Source: Pseudobacteriovorax antillogorgiicola
Lineage (GTDB): Bacteria > Bdellovibrionota_B > Oligoflexia > Oligoflexales > Oligoflexaceae
Length of the DNA stretch: 64,000 nucleotides
NCBI RefSeq assembly: GCF_900177345.1
Contig: NZ_FWZT01000007.1
Span: forward strand, 124,001-188,000
Direction: 5' to 3'
Of this stretch, positions 17,107-25,441 are shown piece after piece (the stretch's first letter is position 1; every line of letters starts with the position of its first letter). A program made the position numbers and the translations under genes. The notes under the pieces were generated by a model. That model worked only from the letters and a program-made list of their open reading frames with translations, did no database searches and had not been told where the DNA came from.

Positions 17107-17529
17107 ATGGATCAGCAAGACCTAAAAGACTTCATCCGCGAACTTATAATTGAAGAGTTTAGCCCTGAGCCCGTCGAGCTTGCTCAAAAATGGCAGGGTG
17201 GCTCGATTCTTTTGCAGCCAGGTAACGAGACTCAGGGGAAAGAAATTCCCATGGACGTATTTTTGCGCAAGGTTCTTGCGGTACGAGATGCTCTTCGAGT
17301 TTTGGAGCAGAAGCTAAATGGTAGCGGTAGCCTGACAGCGGAAGAAAAAGCCTCCTTTCATGGTTATATCACCAAGGCCTATGGTGCTCTGACCACCTTT
17401 AATGTGCTTTTTAAAGACGGTAAAGATAAGTTTGTCGGCTCCGGCGGCGGAGGTAAGGGGGCAGCCGGAAAAAAAGAAAAGATGACATTGACGGAGGCAA
17501 AGGCTAAGTTGGGACTCAATGAGTACTGA
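17107..17529 (+). CDS. hypothetical protein upstream of dynamin-like GTPase
   Basis: 140 aa from the ATG at 17107, 8 nt after AGAGGAG; the earlier ATG at 17086 lacks a site. A helical body (~1-105) is followed by a Gly-rich linker (~113-122) and a short basic helix TLTEAKAKLGL at the C-terminus, which resembles HeH/SAP-type tails. No signal peptide. It ends 13 nt before the GTPase gene and is surely co-transcribed. The family is not recognised; a partner of the GTPase is plausible. Confidence 0.75.
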   Translation: MDQQDLKDFIRELIIEEFSPEPVELAQKWQGGSILLQPGNETQGKEIPMDVFLRKVLAVRDALRVLEQKLNGSGSLTAEEKASFHGYITKAYGALTTFNVLFKDGKDKFVGSGGGGKGAAGKKEKMTLTEAKAKLGLNEY

Positions 17530-17542
17530 TTGAGCGGAACCC

Positions 17543-18931
17543 ATGAACTACAAAGAAAATTACTACGAATCTCTCCGGCGCGAGCTGGTGGCTGTGGTCG
17601 AGCAAAAGATGAGCCCTGTGGCGCTCAAGTATGGCTATAGCCAAACAGGGCTGGAAGAGAAGATTAAATGGCGACCCGTTGTCCTGCTCCTTGGAAACTA
17701 TTCATCAGGGAAGTCGACGCTGATCAACGAACTCCTGGGGCAGCCCGTTCAAAAAACGGGCCAGGCACCTACTGATGATTCCTTCACGGTCATCACATAT
17801 AATGAGGACGATGAGCGCGAGGATCGTGACGGTATGGTGCTGCTCAACGATCCCGAGTTTCCATTTTCATCACTTAAAAAACAAGGCAAACGCTTTGCTT
17901 CGCACTTCAAGCTAAAAAAGGTCAAGTCTCCATTTTTAGAAAGCCTAGCTTTGATTGATACTCCTGGGATGCTCGACAGTGTTTCAGAACGGGATCGCGG
18001 CTATGACTATCAGGAAGTCATCGGCGAATTTGCAAACATTGCCGACTTGATTTTGATTCTTTTCGATCCTCATAAGGCGGGAACTATCAGAGAAACTTAC
18101 GAGAGTCTTAGGAAGACAATTCCTAAGTCTACCTATGAAGATCGGGTTTTATTTGTTCTAAACCGGGTGGATGAGTGTGAAAACCTCAACGATCTGCTTC
18201 GCGTTTATGGGACTTTATGCTGGAATCTATCTCAGATGACGGGGCGAAAGGATATTCCCCACATTCACTTCACCTACTCCAGTGAGAACGCGAATCCACC
18301 AGAGTTTCTAGGGTTGTTGCAAAACCAAAGAGCCGAGCTGAAACAGAATATTTTGAAAGCTCCCAAACACCGCCTTGATCATCTTGCAACCTATATTGAA
18401 GATCACAGTGAAAAGCTGAGCCACTTTTTAGAAGCAATCATTCAGTACGGGCGCAAGAAGAGGTTGCTCATGCTTCAACTAACTCTCCTTGGCTTATTGG
18501 TTTCGGGGTTGTTTGGAGGGTTGGTTTTTTGGTTGCTTTCCTCGTCTGATTTGAGCGCGAGTCTATCTCGGGAAGCCATCCCGTTTTTAGGATCAGGGGC
18601 AGCCTTGGTAAGCTTGATTGCATGGGTTGTGGTCGTGGAAATGTTCTTTGTGAAGCGTTTCTATCGAGCAACCTTAGCTGATCCAGAGGACTTAACGCCG
18701 CTCTATGATCAACATCGTCGGGATAATTGGGAGCGGGTTGAAGACAGGGTCAAGGCTTACTTAGAAAAGTCACGGGGGAAAGTCTCGCTTTTTGCCTTGC
18801 AACGTGATTTTCGCAGCATCCGGCGCTCAGCAAAAAAAGCGGCCAAGGATGTACGGGCTGCCTTAACGGAGTATAATGGTCTTAAGGCCAATGGTGAAAC
18901 ATTGGTTCTAAGCTCCTCCGATGAGACTTGA
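17543..18931 (+). CDS. dynamin/EHD-like GTPase with two membrane segments
   Basis: 462 aa. Walker A GNYSSGKST (~51-59), switch II DTPGM (~137) and a G4-like NRVD (~210) mark a dynamin-superfamily GTPase domain (~1-270). A helical segment, then two hydrophobic spans (~312-334, ~345-370), then a charged helical tail follow. Membrane-bound bacterial dynamin-like proteins remodel or tether membranes. It is preceded by a small helical gene and overlapped by the EEP gene. The G4 motif is NRVD rather than NKxD. Confidence 0.85.
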   Translation: MNYKENYYESLRRELVAVVEQKMSPVALKYGYSQTGLEEKIKWRPVVLLLGNYSSGKSTLINELLGQPVQKTGQAPTDDSFTVITYNEDDEREDRDGMVLLNDPEFPFSSLKKQGKRFASHFKLKKVKSPFLESLALIDTPGMLDSVSERDRGYDYQEVIGEFANIADLILILFDPHKAGTIRETYESLRKTIPKSTYEDRVLFVLNRVDECENLNDLLRVYGTLCWNLSQMTGRKDIPHIHFTYSSENANPPEFLGLLQNQRAELKQNILKAPKHRLDHLATYIEDHSEKLSHFLEAIIQYGRKKRLLMLQLTLLGLLVSGLFGGLVFWLLSSSDLSASLSREAIPFLGSGAALVSLIAWVVVVEMFFVKRFYRATLADPEDLTPLYDQHRRDNWERVEDRVKAYLEKSRGKVSLFALQRDFRSIRRSAKKAAKDVRAALTEYNGLKANGETLVLSSSDET

Positions 18932-19905
18932 GAGGTAAGAGACTCTTGCTTTGGTTTGTACAGCTTGCTGGCTTGCTTCACCGCAAGCTACCAGTGTTTG
19001 CTGGGAGTCTTGCCCTTTTGGTCATGACCCTCCTCGGTCAGGGAGGACGCTACCATTGGTTCCTAGATCTATTCAGTCATTTCGCAACGCAGTATTTCAT
19101 CCTATCCATACTAGCAATAGGCTTATTGCTGGCCAAAGGGCGTCGCGGGCAAGCTGTCTTGCCAGCATCGACCGCATGCCTGATCTTGGTCTTTTGGTGG
19201 GTAGGAGAGAGACGGTTTGTAAGAACAGCTGATACCGAGGGATCGAAGCTTTCAGTTTTAGCCATTAACGTCCTTGGAAGAAATCACGACTCGGAAAGTG
19301 TTCGTGACTTGATTCAGAAGCAGGATGCTGATCTCGTGATGATGGTCGAGATCAACCATCGTTGGGACAGAGAAACGACGTCATTGGCTAGCATCTACCC
19401 CTATCGCTTCACTCATCTGCGCAGTGATAACTTTGGCTTTAAAGTGCTTAGTAAGCATAAGATTAGTAACAAGGAAGTTTTGCACCACAGCCATCTCAAG
19501 CTGCCTAGTGCTAAATTTAAATTGGAGTGGCAAGGCCGCGAGCTTCTTATTCTGGGAGCCCACACCATGCCTGCGATGAGTCACAGTCATTGGCTAGCGC
19601 GCAACCAGCATCTTGAAAGTCTGGCTGAAGAGTTGAGGCAGGCAGAAGTTCCCGCAATTTTGGTGGGGGATCTGAATATCACCCCATGGTCGCCGGTCTT
19701 TCAAAACATATTCCAAGGCTTTAGTTTCGATTTTACCGAAGCTCTGCAAACACCTACCTGGCCAGATTTTATGCCTTTATTATGGATCCCTATTGATCTC
19801 TTAGTCGCAACACCCGAGGTATCTTGGGTCAGCCGGAGGATTGCCGAGCCATCGGACATTGGCTCAGACCACCGGCCTGCATATCATGTGATTAAGGTGC
19901 CGTAA
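18928..19905 (+). CDS. membrane-anchored endonuclease/exonuclease/phosphatase family protein
   Basis: 325 aa. Three hydrophobic segments lie in the first ~95 residues, followed by an EEP (DNase I-like) domain with MMVEINHRWD, GDLNITPWSP and a closing SDHRP motif, which carry the metal and catalytic residues. Such membrane-linked EEP proteins act on phosphoesters in the periplasm, and the substrate here is unknown. The start is a TTG overlapping the GTPase stop; a second TTG at 18946 has a better ribosome site (AGAGG, 10 nt), so the true start may be six codons later. Confidence 0.82.
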   Translation: MRGKRLLLWFVQLAGLLHRKLPVFAGSLALLVMTLLGQGGRYHWFLDLFSHFATQYFILSILAIGLLLAKGRRGQAVLPASTACLILVFWWVGERRFVRTADTEGSKLSVLAINVLGRNHDSESVRDLIQKQDADLVMMVEINHRWDRETTSLASIYPYRFTHLRSDNFGFKVLSKHKISNKEVLHHSHLKLPSAKFKLEWQGRELLILGAHTMPAMSHSHWLARNQHLESLAEELRQAEVPAILVGDLNITPWSPVFQNIFQGFSFDFTEALQTPTWPDFMPLLWIPIDLLVATPEVSWVSRRIAEPSDIGSDHRPAYHVIKVP

Positions 19906-19909
19906 AGGC

Positions 19910-20593
19910 CTAGTATCGATCTGTGTGAATCTGGCGATCGTTGATGCCACTATCCGAGAGACTTGTCTTGGCAGCTTGAACCATGTCTGGTGGGCCACAA
20001 AGGAAGTAGTGTTGATCTAGTGCCACGTATTGATCGAGATCAGATAGAGCGTGACCCTGCCCTACAGAAGGACCTTTTTGGTCCGCATAGACCTTGAGTG
20101 TAAAATGAGGATGTTGAGAACTTAATGTTAAGAAGTCTTCGAGGTAAGGCACCTCCTCTGGGCTCTGGCAACCATAAAGCAAGGTAGTGGCCTGTTGAGT
20201 TCGTGGCAAGCGCCAGCGGATCATAGAGCGAAGAGGTGTGATTCCAGATCCCCCAGCGATAAACACGGCTGCAACGTCGTGATCGGGGATCGCAAATCGT
20301 CCTGCTGCTGGCGAAATATCAAGGGTGTCTCCGGCCTTTAGGTTCTTGATGGCCTGGGCGGTATCGGGGTCTCCGGCATGAGATACACACAGCTCTAATG
20401 TTTGATCGTCGCGAGGTTCTGAGGCGATGGAATAGGGTCGTGTGATAACGGTCTCACCGACCTTATAGTGAGCCATGCAGTACTGGCCAGGGTTTTGGAG
20501 ATACGAAGACGGTGTCTTCAGTTCTAATAGAGTGTACGGGCCTAGCTCAGCTTTCGAACTAATGGTGGCGATGATAGTCTGTTTTTCTGTCAC
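19910..20593 (-). CDS. ferredoxin-NADP reductase-type flavin oxidoreductase
   Basis: 227 aa. FAD-binding RPYSIAS (~residue 52), NAD(P)-binding GGSGITPLRS (~115) and CGPPDM (~200) are the three signatures of the FNR family. It is a minimal two-domain module with no 2Fe-2S or globin domain, so it must pass electrons to a separate partner. It converges with the EEP gene, with about 4 nt between the stops. The physiological acceptor is unknown. Confidence 0.88.
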   Translation of the reverse strand: MTEKQTIIATISSKAELGPYTLLELKTPSSYLQNPGQYCMAHYKVGETVITRPYSIASEPRDDQTLELCVSHAGDPDTAQAIKNLKAGDTLDISPAAGRFAIPDHDVAAVFIAGGSGITPLRSMIRWRLPRTQQATTLLYGCQSPEEVPYLEDFLTLSSQHPHFTLKVYADQKGPSVGQGHALSDLDQYVALDQHYFLCGPPDMVQAAKTSLSDSGINDRQIHTDRY

Positions 20594-20659
20594 AAAAGCC
20601 TCATATTGCAGGTTTCACGAGGCTTCATGGATAGCATAAAAGGCATGGGTCGGCTAATT

Positions 20660-21250
20660 CTAAAACATTCGGTTGTCCAGGCTGAAGGTGAGCATGGCTT
20701 CGTTGCTAGCAAAATTTTTACCGCTAACCGACTGCCCCCAGTAGGTCTCTGGCGCGCGACTAAGAAAGCTAAGTTCCCGCCTCACAAGGACAAGAGAGAA
20801 AAAACTGGTAAGCTGAATGTTCAAGCCGAAGTCATAGCTAGCCCGTGCTGACTCGTTTTGCTGTACCAAGCTCTGCCACTGATTGTAGCCCAAAGCCACA
20901 CGCATAAAAGGAGAAAACATGTATTCCTGAAAGGGAGCAACTCTCATGTTAGCATCAACCCCGTAGTGTAGATCCTGGGCTCCATCGCTTAGAGAGTCTT
21001 GACGAAAGTACTGGAATGATTGCCCCACTTGGAAAAAGGAGCTTAGATGTTGGTAGAAAGCCAGTTGCGTTCCGAAACCCACAGGAGTCATATGAATCCC
21101 AATGTCTGCTTCAAAAGTGACAGCCAGTGGCGGGCTGATCGGTTCCTGCCAATATAGTTCGTCTTCGCTTAGCTCTTGGCTGTCGATACCAGAGGATATT
21201 TGAGACAAGCTACAGCAAAGGCAAGCTAGGGTGAATCGAATTGCACGCAT
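20660..21250 (-). CDS. predicted outer-membrane protein
   Basis: 196 aa from the ATG at 21250, 7 nt after GGAGG. A signal peptide (~1-21) precedes a beta-strand-rich region with alternating aromatic residues, ending in Asn-Arg-Met-Phe. A small 8- to 10-strand barrel is inferred. Not recognised beyond that. It shares orientation with the FNR gene downstream, 66 nt away. Confidence 0.7.
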   Translation of the reverse strand: MRAIRFTLACLCCSLSQISSGIDSQELSEDELYWQEPISPPLAVTFEADIGIHMTPVGFGTQLAFYQHLSSFFQVGQSFQYFRQDSLSDGAQDLHYGVDANMRVAPFQEYMFSPFMRVALGYNQWQSLVQQNESARASYDFGLNIQLTSFFSLVLVRRELSFLSRAPETYWGQSVSGKNFASNEAMLTFSLDNRMF

Positions 21251-21427
21251 CTGGGGGCCCTCCAAACTCCTTCGTCTAGGTGCTATTATAACGCCATTTT
21301 GTCGGTAAATGGGAGAAAAGTTCATCATTCTTGCTACCAGGTGGGATATCACTCAGTAGCATTTTTCTTGGTCCTCAAGTATAAACAGCGATTGACTATG
21401 TATATATCTCGTTTGAAGGAGTAGGAC

Positions 21428-22423
21428 ATGACAGTACGGGTCGGAATAAATGGTTTTGGTCGCATTGGGCGAGTCGTTATGAGAGCGGCCCTTCGTCAGG
21501 GTGATGTTGAAGTGGCTCATATCAACGACCTAACAGACACAAAAACCCTCGCTCACCTTCTGAAATACGATTCTGTGCACGGTGTTCTTGATGCAGATGT
21601 AACAGCAAAAGATGGTGCTATCATTGTCAATGGCAAGGAAATCACTGTGTCTGCCGTACGCGACCCAAAAGAGCTCCCTTGGTCAGAAAAAAATATCGAT
21701 CTTGTGCTTGAGTGCACAGGTTTATTCACCAAAAGAGAGGACGCTGAGCGTCATATCGCTGCAGGAGCCAAGAAGGTACTTATCTCGGCTCCGGCGAAAG
21801 GTGAAGATGTGACTGTTGTCTACGGTGTGAACCACGACAAACTTACCTCGGAACACACTATCGTTTCCAACGGTAGCTGCACCACCAACTGTCTTGCTCC
21901 TGTTGCTAAAGTTCTGAACGACAACTGGGGTATCCAGTACGGCCAGATGACAACTGTTCACGCTTACACCAACGATCAGAAGGTATTAGACCTCCCTCAT
22001 AAAGACCTTCGTCGTGCCCGCGCTGCTGGTTTGAGTATGATCCCAACCTCAACTGGTGCCGCAAAAGCGATCAGTTTGGTTCTTCCGGAGCTTTCTGGAA
22101 AGTTAAGCGGAATGGCAGTTCGAGTTCCTACTGCGAACGTCTCCCTAGTTGATTTGACGGTTCATCTGGAGAAAGAAACTTCTGTTGAAGATGTGAACAA
22201 GGCTTTGAAAGAGGCTGCTGAGGGCCCACTAAAGGGTGTTCTTGCATTCAGCGATGAGCCTCTTGTCTCCATCGACTACAACGGCACCACCGTATCAAGC
22301 ACTGTTGATGGGCTTAGCACGATCGTATCCGACGGGAAGATGGTGAAGGTTCTATCTTGGTACGATAATGAGTCAGGCTTCAGCAACCGGATGCTTGACG
22401 TTGCGCGCTTGATGGCAAAGTAG
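21428..22423 (+). CDS. gapA: glyceraldehyde-3-phosphate dehydrogenase (type I)
   Basis: 331 aa, usual length. NAD-binding NGFGRIGR, the catalytic Cys in SNGSCTTNC (~150), the conserved HAYTNDQ, and RRARAAGLSMIPT phosphate-binding region are all present. The position after the first Gly-rich loop is Asn-Asp (INDLTD), as in NAD-specific enzymes. It oxidises glyceraldehyde-3-phosphate to 1,3-bisphosphoglycerate. It stands alone, without pgk or tpi, and has GAAGGAG before the ATG. Confidence 0.96.
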   Translation: MTVRVGINGFGRIGRVVMRAALRQGDVEVAHINDLTDTKTLAHLLKYDSVHGVLDADVTAKDGAIIVNGKEITVSAVRDPKELPWSEKNIDLVLECTGLFTKREDAERHIAAGAKKVLISAPAKGEDVTVVYGVNHDKLTSEHTIVSNGSCTTNCLAPVAKVLNDNWGIQYGQMTTVHAYTNDQKVLDLPHKDLRRARAAGLSMIPTSTGAAKAISLVLPELSGKLSGMAVRVPTANVSLVDLTVHLEKETSVEDVNKALKEAAEGPLKGVLAFSDEPLVSIDYNGTTVSSTVDGLSTIVSDGKMVKVLSWYDNESGFSNRMLDVARLMAK

Positions 22424-22449
22424 GCTAGAAAACAGTACAGCATGAATAG

Positions 22450-22485
22450 TTCAGAAGCCGTTCCCTTCGGGAGCAGGCTTCTGAA
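22450..22485 (+). terminator. strong hairpin after gapA
   Basis: TTCAGAAGCC pairs with GGCTTCTGAA, enclosing a second stem TCCC-TTC-GGGA. The outer stem is perfect over 10 bp. No T-run follows, so it may act as a 3' stabilising or processing hairpin, or as a factor-dependent terminator. Confidence 0.55.
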
Positions 22486-22548
22486 TTGGGTTCCCAAAGC
22501 AGGCAGGAAACTGCTACTCTATGGGTTATGTGTATTGATTGATCCAAG

Positions 22549-22615
22549 CCATTATGGTAAACCATGGCGCCTGCCATAGAAAGCGACTCATGGCTTTCCA
22601 CGGCACCCATAATGG
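22549..22615 (+). promoter_or_regulatory. structured leader of pentapeptide gene, with two alternative folds
   Basis: An outer pair CCATTATGG (22549-22557) / CCATAATGG (22607-22615) encloses two competing inner folds. Fold A has ATGGC (22564-22568) / GCCAT (22573-22577) together with GAAAGC / GCTTTC. Fold B has GCC (22573-22575) + GAAAGC paired to GCTTTC (22593-22598) + GGC (22602-22604). The region ends 24 nt before the ATG. No known riboswitch is recognised. Confidence 0.4.
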
Positions 22616-22639
22616 TGGTTATTTTCCCAAGGGGTTCCC

Positions 22640-23050
22640 ATGAGCAAAGGTTCCGACAATTTAGTGACTCTCACCCGGAAAGAGGTTCTTGAACTACTTG
22701 CTGAGACCAAAGATCTTAGCGGCAAGGATATGAGGAAAGCTAATCTGATCAAGATAGATTTCTCCGGTTGCGATCTGAGAGATGCTAACTTTTCGTATGC
22801 AAATTTGAAGGATGCTAACTTCAGAGATGCTGATATGAGAGGAACGTCTCTCTGGAGTGCAAACTTAGAAGGTGCAGACTTCACGGGCTCTAATCTAGAA
22901 GACGCTGACCTCGATTATTCCAAGCTAAGAGGGGCTATCCTCTACCGGGCGAATATTCGAAGGGCTTCTTTGCCTATCGAGCTGATCCCTCGTGAGGATA
23001 TCATGGCCTCAGTAGAGACAGGCTGCAAGGTTGGCGTAAAGCGCTTCTAA
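22640..23050 (+). CDS. pentapeptide-repeat protein
   Basis: 136 aa. Residues ~27-108 hold about 15 consecutive A(D/N)LXX-type repeats (for example DLRDA, NLKDA, NLEGA, DLDYS), which fold as a right-handed quadrilateral beta-helix. The N-terminal ~25 residues are a short helix. No signal peptide. Pentapeptide proteins range from DNA-gyrase mimics to scaffolds, and nothing here picks one. AGGGG lies 5 nt before the ATG, behind the structured leader. Confidence 0.88.
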   Translation: MSKGSDNLVTLTRKEVLELLAETKDLSGKDMRKANLIKIDFSGCDLRDANFSYANLKDANFRDADMRGTSLWSANLEGADFTGSNLEDADLDYSKLRGAILYRANIRRASLPIELIPREDIMASVETGCKVGVKRF

Positions 23051-23079
23051 AATCGCCTTTATAATCTGCATACTGGAGG

Positions 23080-23110
23080 AACGAGACCTGCTTCTGCGCG
23101 TCTCGTTTTC
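23080..23110 (+). terminator. terminator after pentapeptide gene
   Basis: AACGAGAC (23080-23087) pairs with GTCTCGTT (23100-23107), followed by TTC. The stem is clean, but the T-run is short. Confidence 0.55.
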
Positions 23111-23145
23111 TGTGTTAGGTGCGACATTCGTGCTGAATCGGGCTT

Positions 23146-23844
23146 CTATGCTGCCTCTAAGTAGTTGCGAAGGCGCTCAGCATCCGAACTACCTTCTTGG
23201 TTATCTATATCACTTTTGATTTGGCTTACATTGCTAGCTGCGGTAGCCGTTCCATCCTCGGCGGTGTAGCTTGCTAACGCATTTTCCGCACCCACAATGC
23301 TGTTGATAATGTCTGAGGCGTTGGACTCACTGAGGTTAGCAGCTAGTTCGTCTGAAGATAAGACTCCGTCGCCATCGGTATCCAGTGCTTTGGTTTGCAT
23401 TGTCATCAAGGATGTGTAAAACATCGATGCCTTGAACTGGTCTGCAGCAATTTGCTCTGCTAGGGGAATGCTATCCATCAAGGCGACAGCTTCTTGCATG
23501 AGCACGATGTTTTCGTTGCTCGCATCAGGAACCACATCAAATAAACCAACGATGCTCGCGATGCCTCCCGAACTCGCCATGGATAGGGCAAAATCCATGG
23601 TATCTACTCCAGCTTGTTGAGCTTTGGCTGATGCTAGTAGAGACGTATACTGATAGTTGTTGGGTTCGTCTTGTAGAGCTGTCTCTAAAATACTAATGGC
23701 CTTGCTGTAGTTCTGGTCATCCAGAGCGCGTGATGCTTCCTCCGCAGTATCTTTCGAGCTTTCAATCTGCTCAAACGTGTTTGTGCCGCAGCTAACAGCA
23801 AAAACAAAATGTAAAACAACCATAGAACTTAATCGAATTCTCAT
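23146..23844 (-). CDS. lipoprotein with TPR-like helices and EF-hand motif
   Basis: 232 aa. A signal peptide ends in the lipobox FAVSC (Cys ~19). A TPR-like helical pair (~25-80) follows, then an EF-hand loop DTDGDGVLSSDE (~155-166) with calcium ligands at positions 1, 3, 5 and 12. The C-terminal ~50 residues are helical. Its ATG overlaps the stop of the barrel gene at 23841 (4 nt). A calcium-dependent periplasmic partner of the barrel is inferred; the family is not recognised. Confidence 0.8.
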   Translation of the reverse strand: MRIRLSSMVVLHFVFAVSCGTNTFEQIESSKDTAEEASRALDDQNYSKAISILETALQDEPNNYQYTSLLASAKAQQAGVDTMDFALSMASSGGIASIVGLFDVVPDASNENIVLMQEAVALMDSIPLAEQIAADQFKASMFYTSLMTMQTKALDTDGDGVLSSDELAANLSESNASDIINSIVGAENALASYTAEDGTATAASNVSQIKSDIDNQEGSSDAERLRNYLEAA

Positions 23845-24938
23845 ATTCCTGTCACCAATCTTAGATAGAGACGGGTATCTCCGCGACTTCCAGCGAAGGA
23901 CCCCATTTCCTGGGTGTAGACCCCGATATCGGTGCGGAACACCACTGCGTCGACGAACGCTCCCACTCCGGGGTATCCTTGGTTGATTCCAAATGTCATT
24001 CCAAAAAAGTTTGCGAAACTAAGTTCGCCACCGATATGAGTTTTCAGTAGAAAATTGTCGCTTACTTGGTTGCTTAAGTCTCGGACATCAAGAAAGAACT
24101 TGAGTCGGCTCAATTTCGTCCCTGTATCGATCGCAGCACCTGCATTGATGGTTTGTGGCAGGCTTCGATCATTGACACCTTCAGTGTCACTGATAAGCTT
24201 GAGGCCACCGACGTTCTCGATGGTTAGGCCTAGGCTGAACGGTGAACGGCCGTCCCACTGGAGCATCATGCCCAGGTCTGCCCCTAAACCCGAGTAAGTG
24301 CTCTGATTAGCTGAGTCACCTAGCTGATCGGAGATGTTCGACGAGTCGATGACGTTAACCGACACTTCAGAATAGGTTTGTGCCACATATTTGATTGTTG
24401 TTCCGACGAGCAAGAATTGATTGAAAAAGCCTTCAGCCATGCTGAAAGTACCTGCAACATTCGTGGTGGAGTCGGCATCGAGAACCTCAACGGCACGGTT
24501 TTCTGGAGATTTATAGAGAAGGACATTGTTCGCGCTGCTCACCATGGCTCCCAGAGCTGCTCGTCGGAAAACAATTCCGCTAAAGTTATTAAGTTCCACG
24601 TGCTGGTTTTTGCCAACGTGCTCTCGCAAAGTTGATGCGGAATTATCTTCTTCGACCAGATACTTTCTGGCCAAATCTTTGGTGTCGTTAGAAATAACAA
24701 GTGTGGGAGAGGCAAATACGGTTTCTTTGTAAAGGCCTTTGCCCCGTGCGAGCCCCGCGGGATTATAGAATATCGCTTCGTGATCGTCTGCTGCCGCAAT
24801 CCCTGTATCACCGCGACCCAAGTAATAAGCGCTGCGGTAAATACGCGAGCCCTCAATCTCCGAGGCCCAAACTTGTTGGGCTTCTAGGAGGCTAAGAACT
24901 CCAAATAATAGCCATGTGCACTCTCTTTTGTTCACCAT
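23841..24938 (-). CDS. outer-membrane beta-barrel, UPF0164/TraF-PorV-like
   Basis: 365 aa from the ATG at 24938, 5 nt after AGAAGG; an upstream TTG at 24956 has no site. A signal peptide is followed by the typical GIAAADDHEAIFYNPAGLA segment of FadL-like/UPF0164 proteins, then many amphipathic strands. Similar barrels include PorV, the conjugative-transfer TraF-like family and FadL relatives. Substrate is unknown. The EF-hand lipoprotein gene is translationally coupled downstream. Confidence 0.82.
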   Translation of the reverse strand: MVNKRECTWLLFGVLSLLEAQQVWASEIEGSRIYRSAYYLGRGDTGIAAADDHEAIFYNPAGLARGKGLYKETVFASPTLVISNDTKDLARKYLVEEDNSASTLREHVGKNQHVELNNFSGIVFRRAALGAMVSSANNVLLYKSPENRAVEVLDADSTTNVAGTFSMAEGFFNQFLLVGTTIKYVAQTYSEVSVNVIDSSNISDQLGDSANQSTYSGLGADLGMMLQWDGRSPFSLGLTIENVGGLKLISDTEGVNDRSLPQTINAGAAIDTGTKLSRLKFFLDVRDLSNQVSDNFLLKTHIGGELSFANFFGMTFGINQGYPGVGAFVDAVVFRTDIGVYTQEMGSFAGSRGDTRLYLRLVTGI

Positions 24939-25441
24939 GAAAACCTTCTTTGGCAACTGCTAAAGGCAGGATCGGTAAAGAGCGCAAGATATTAAAAAAT
25001 AATTCAGGAATGATAGAGAATCTTAGTATTATCAGGATTTTAGAGGAGAATACAGGGGGGGCCTGTGAGGGTCCCCCAGCTCTAACCACCTAAGGTGAAG
25101 TGTAATTCTGTGATGAAATCATTGGATTAGACAGTACATGCGGCAAACAGATTGCCAAAACGAGAAAGGACAAGAAAAGTTGCGGTGGCAGAGCATTTTC
25201 TTCATTTTCGATCATCCCATTTACAGTATTACAAAACCCTAAAAGCGGGAGAAAACTGGATCGAATCGAGTGATTCAGGATGACAGAAGAGTTAAATATA
25301 TCTAAACCAAGCTGTTGTCAATATTACAAATACCTTTTTCTTTCCTTTATAAACAATGTTATGTCTTTGCCAAACGGCCAGTTATATTGGATTTTCTGGA
25401 AAACGTCAGAGAGTCAAGATACTTAAGGTGGGCCTACACGC
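24939..25441. other. long AT-rich gap with a candidate minus-strand promoter
   Basis: About 500 nt between two minus-strand genes with no convincing ORF. On the minus strand TTGACA (25316-25321) and TATATT (25295-25300), 15 nt apart, could start a transcript with a leader of about 350 nt before the barrel gene. A GC-rich GGGGG/CCCCC stem near 25055-25077 lies in that leader. No terminator was seen for the helicase gene. Confidence 0.35.

Noticed and set aside
24892-25089. Minus-strand ORF upstream of the UPF0164 barrel
   Set aside because: It overlaps the barrel start in another frame and has no ribosome site or sensible protein pattern.
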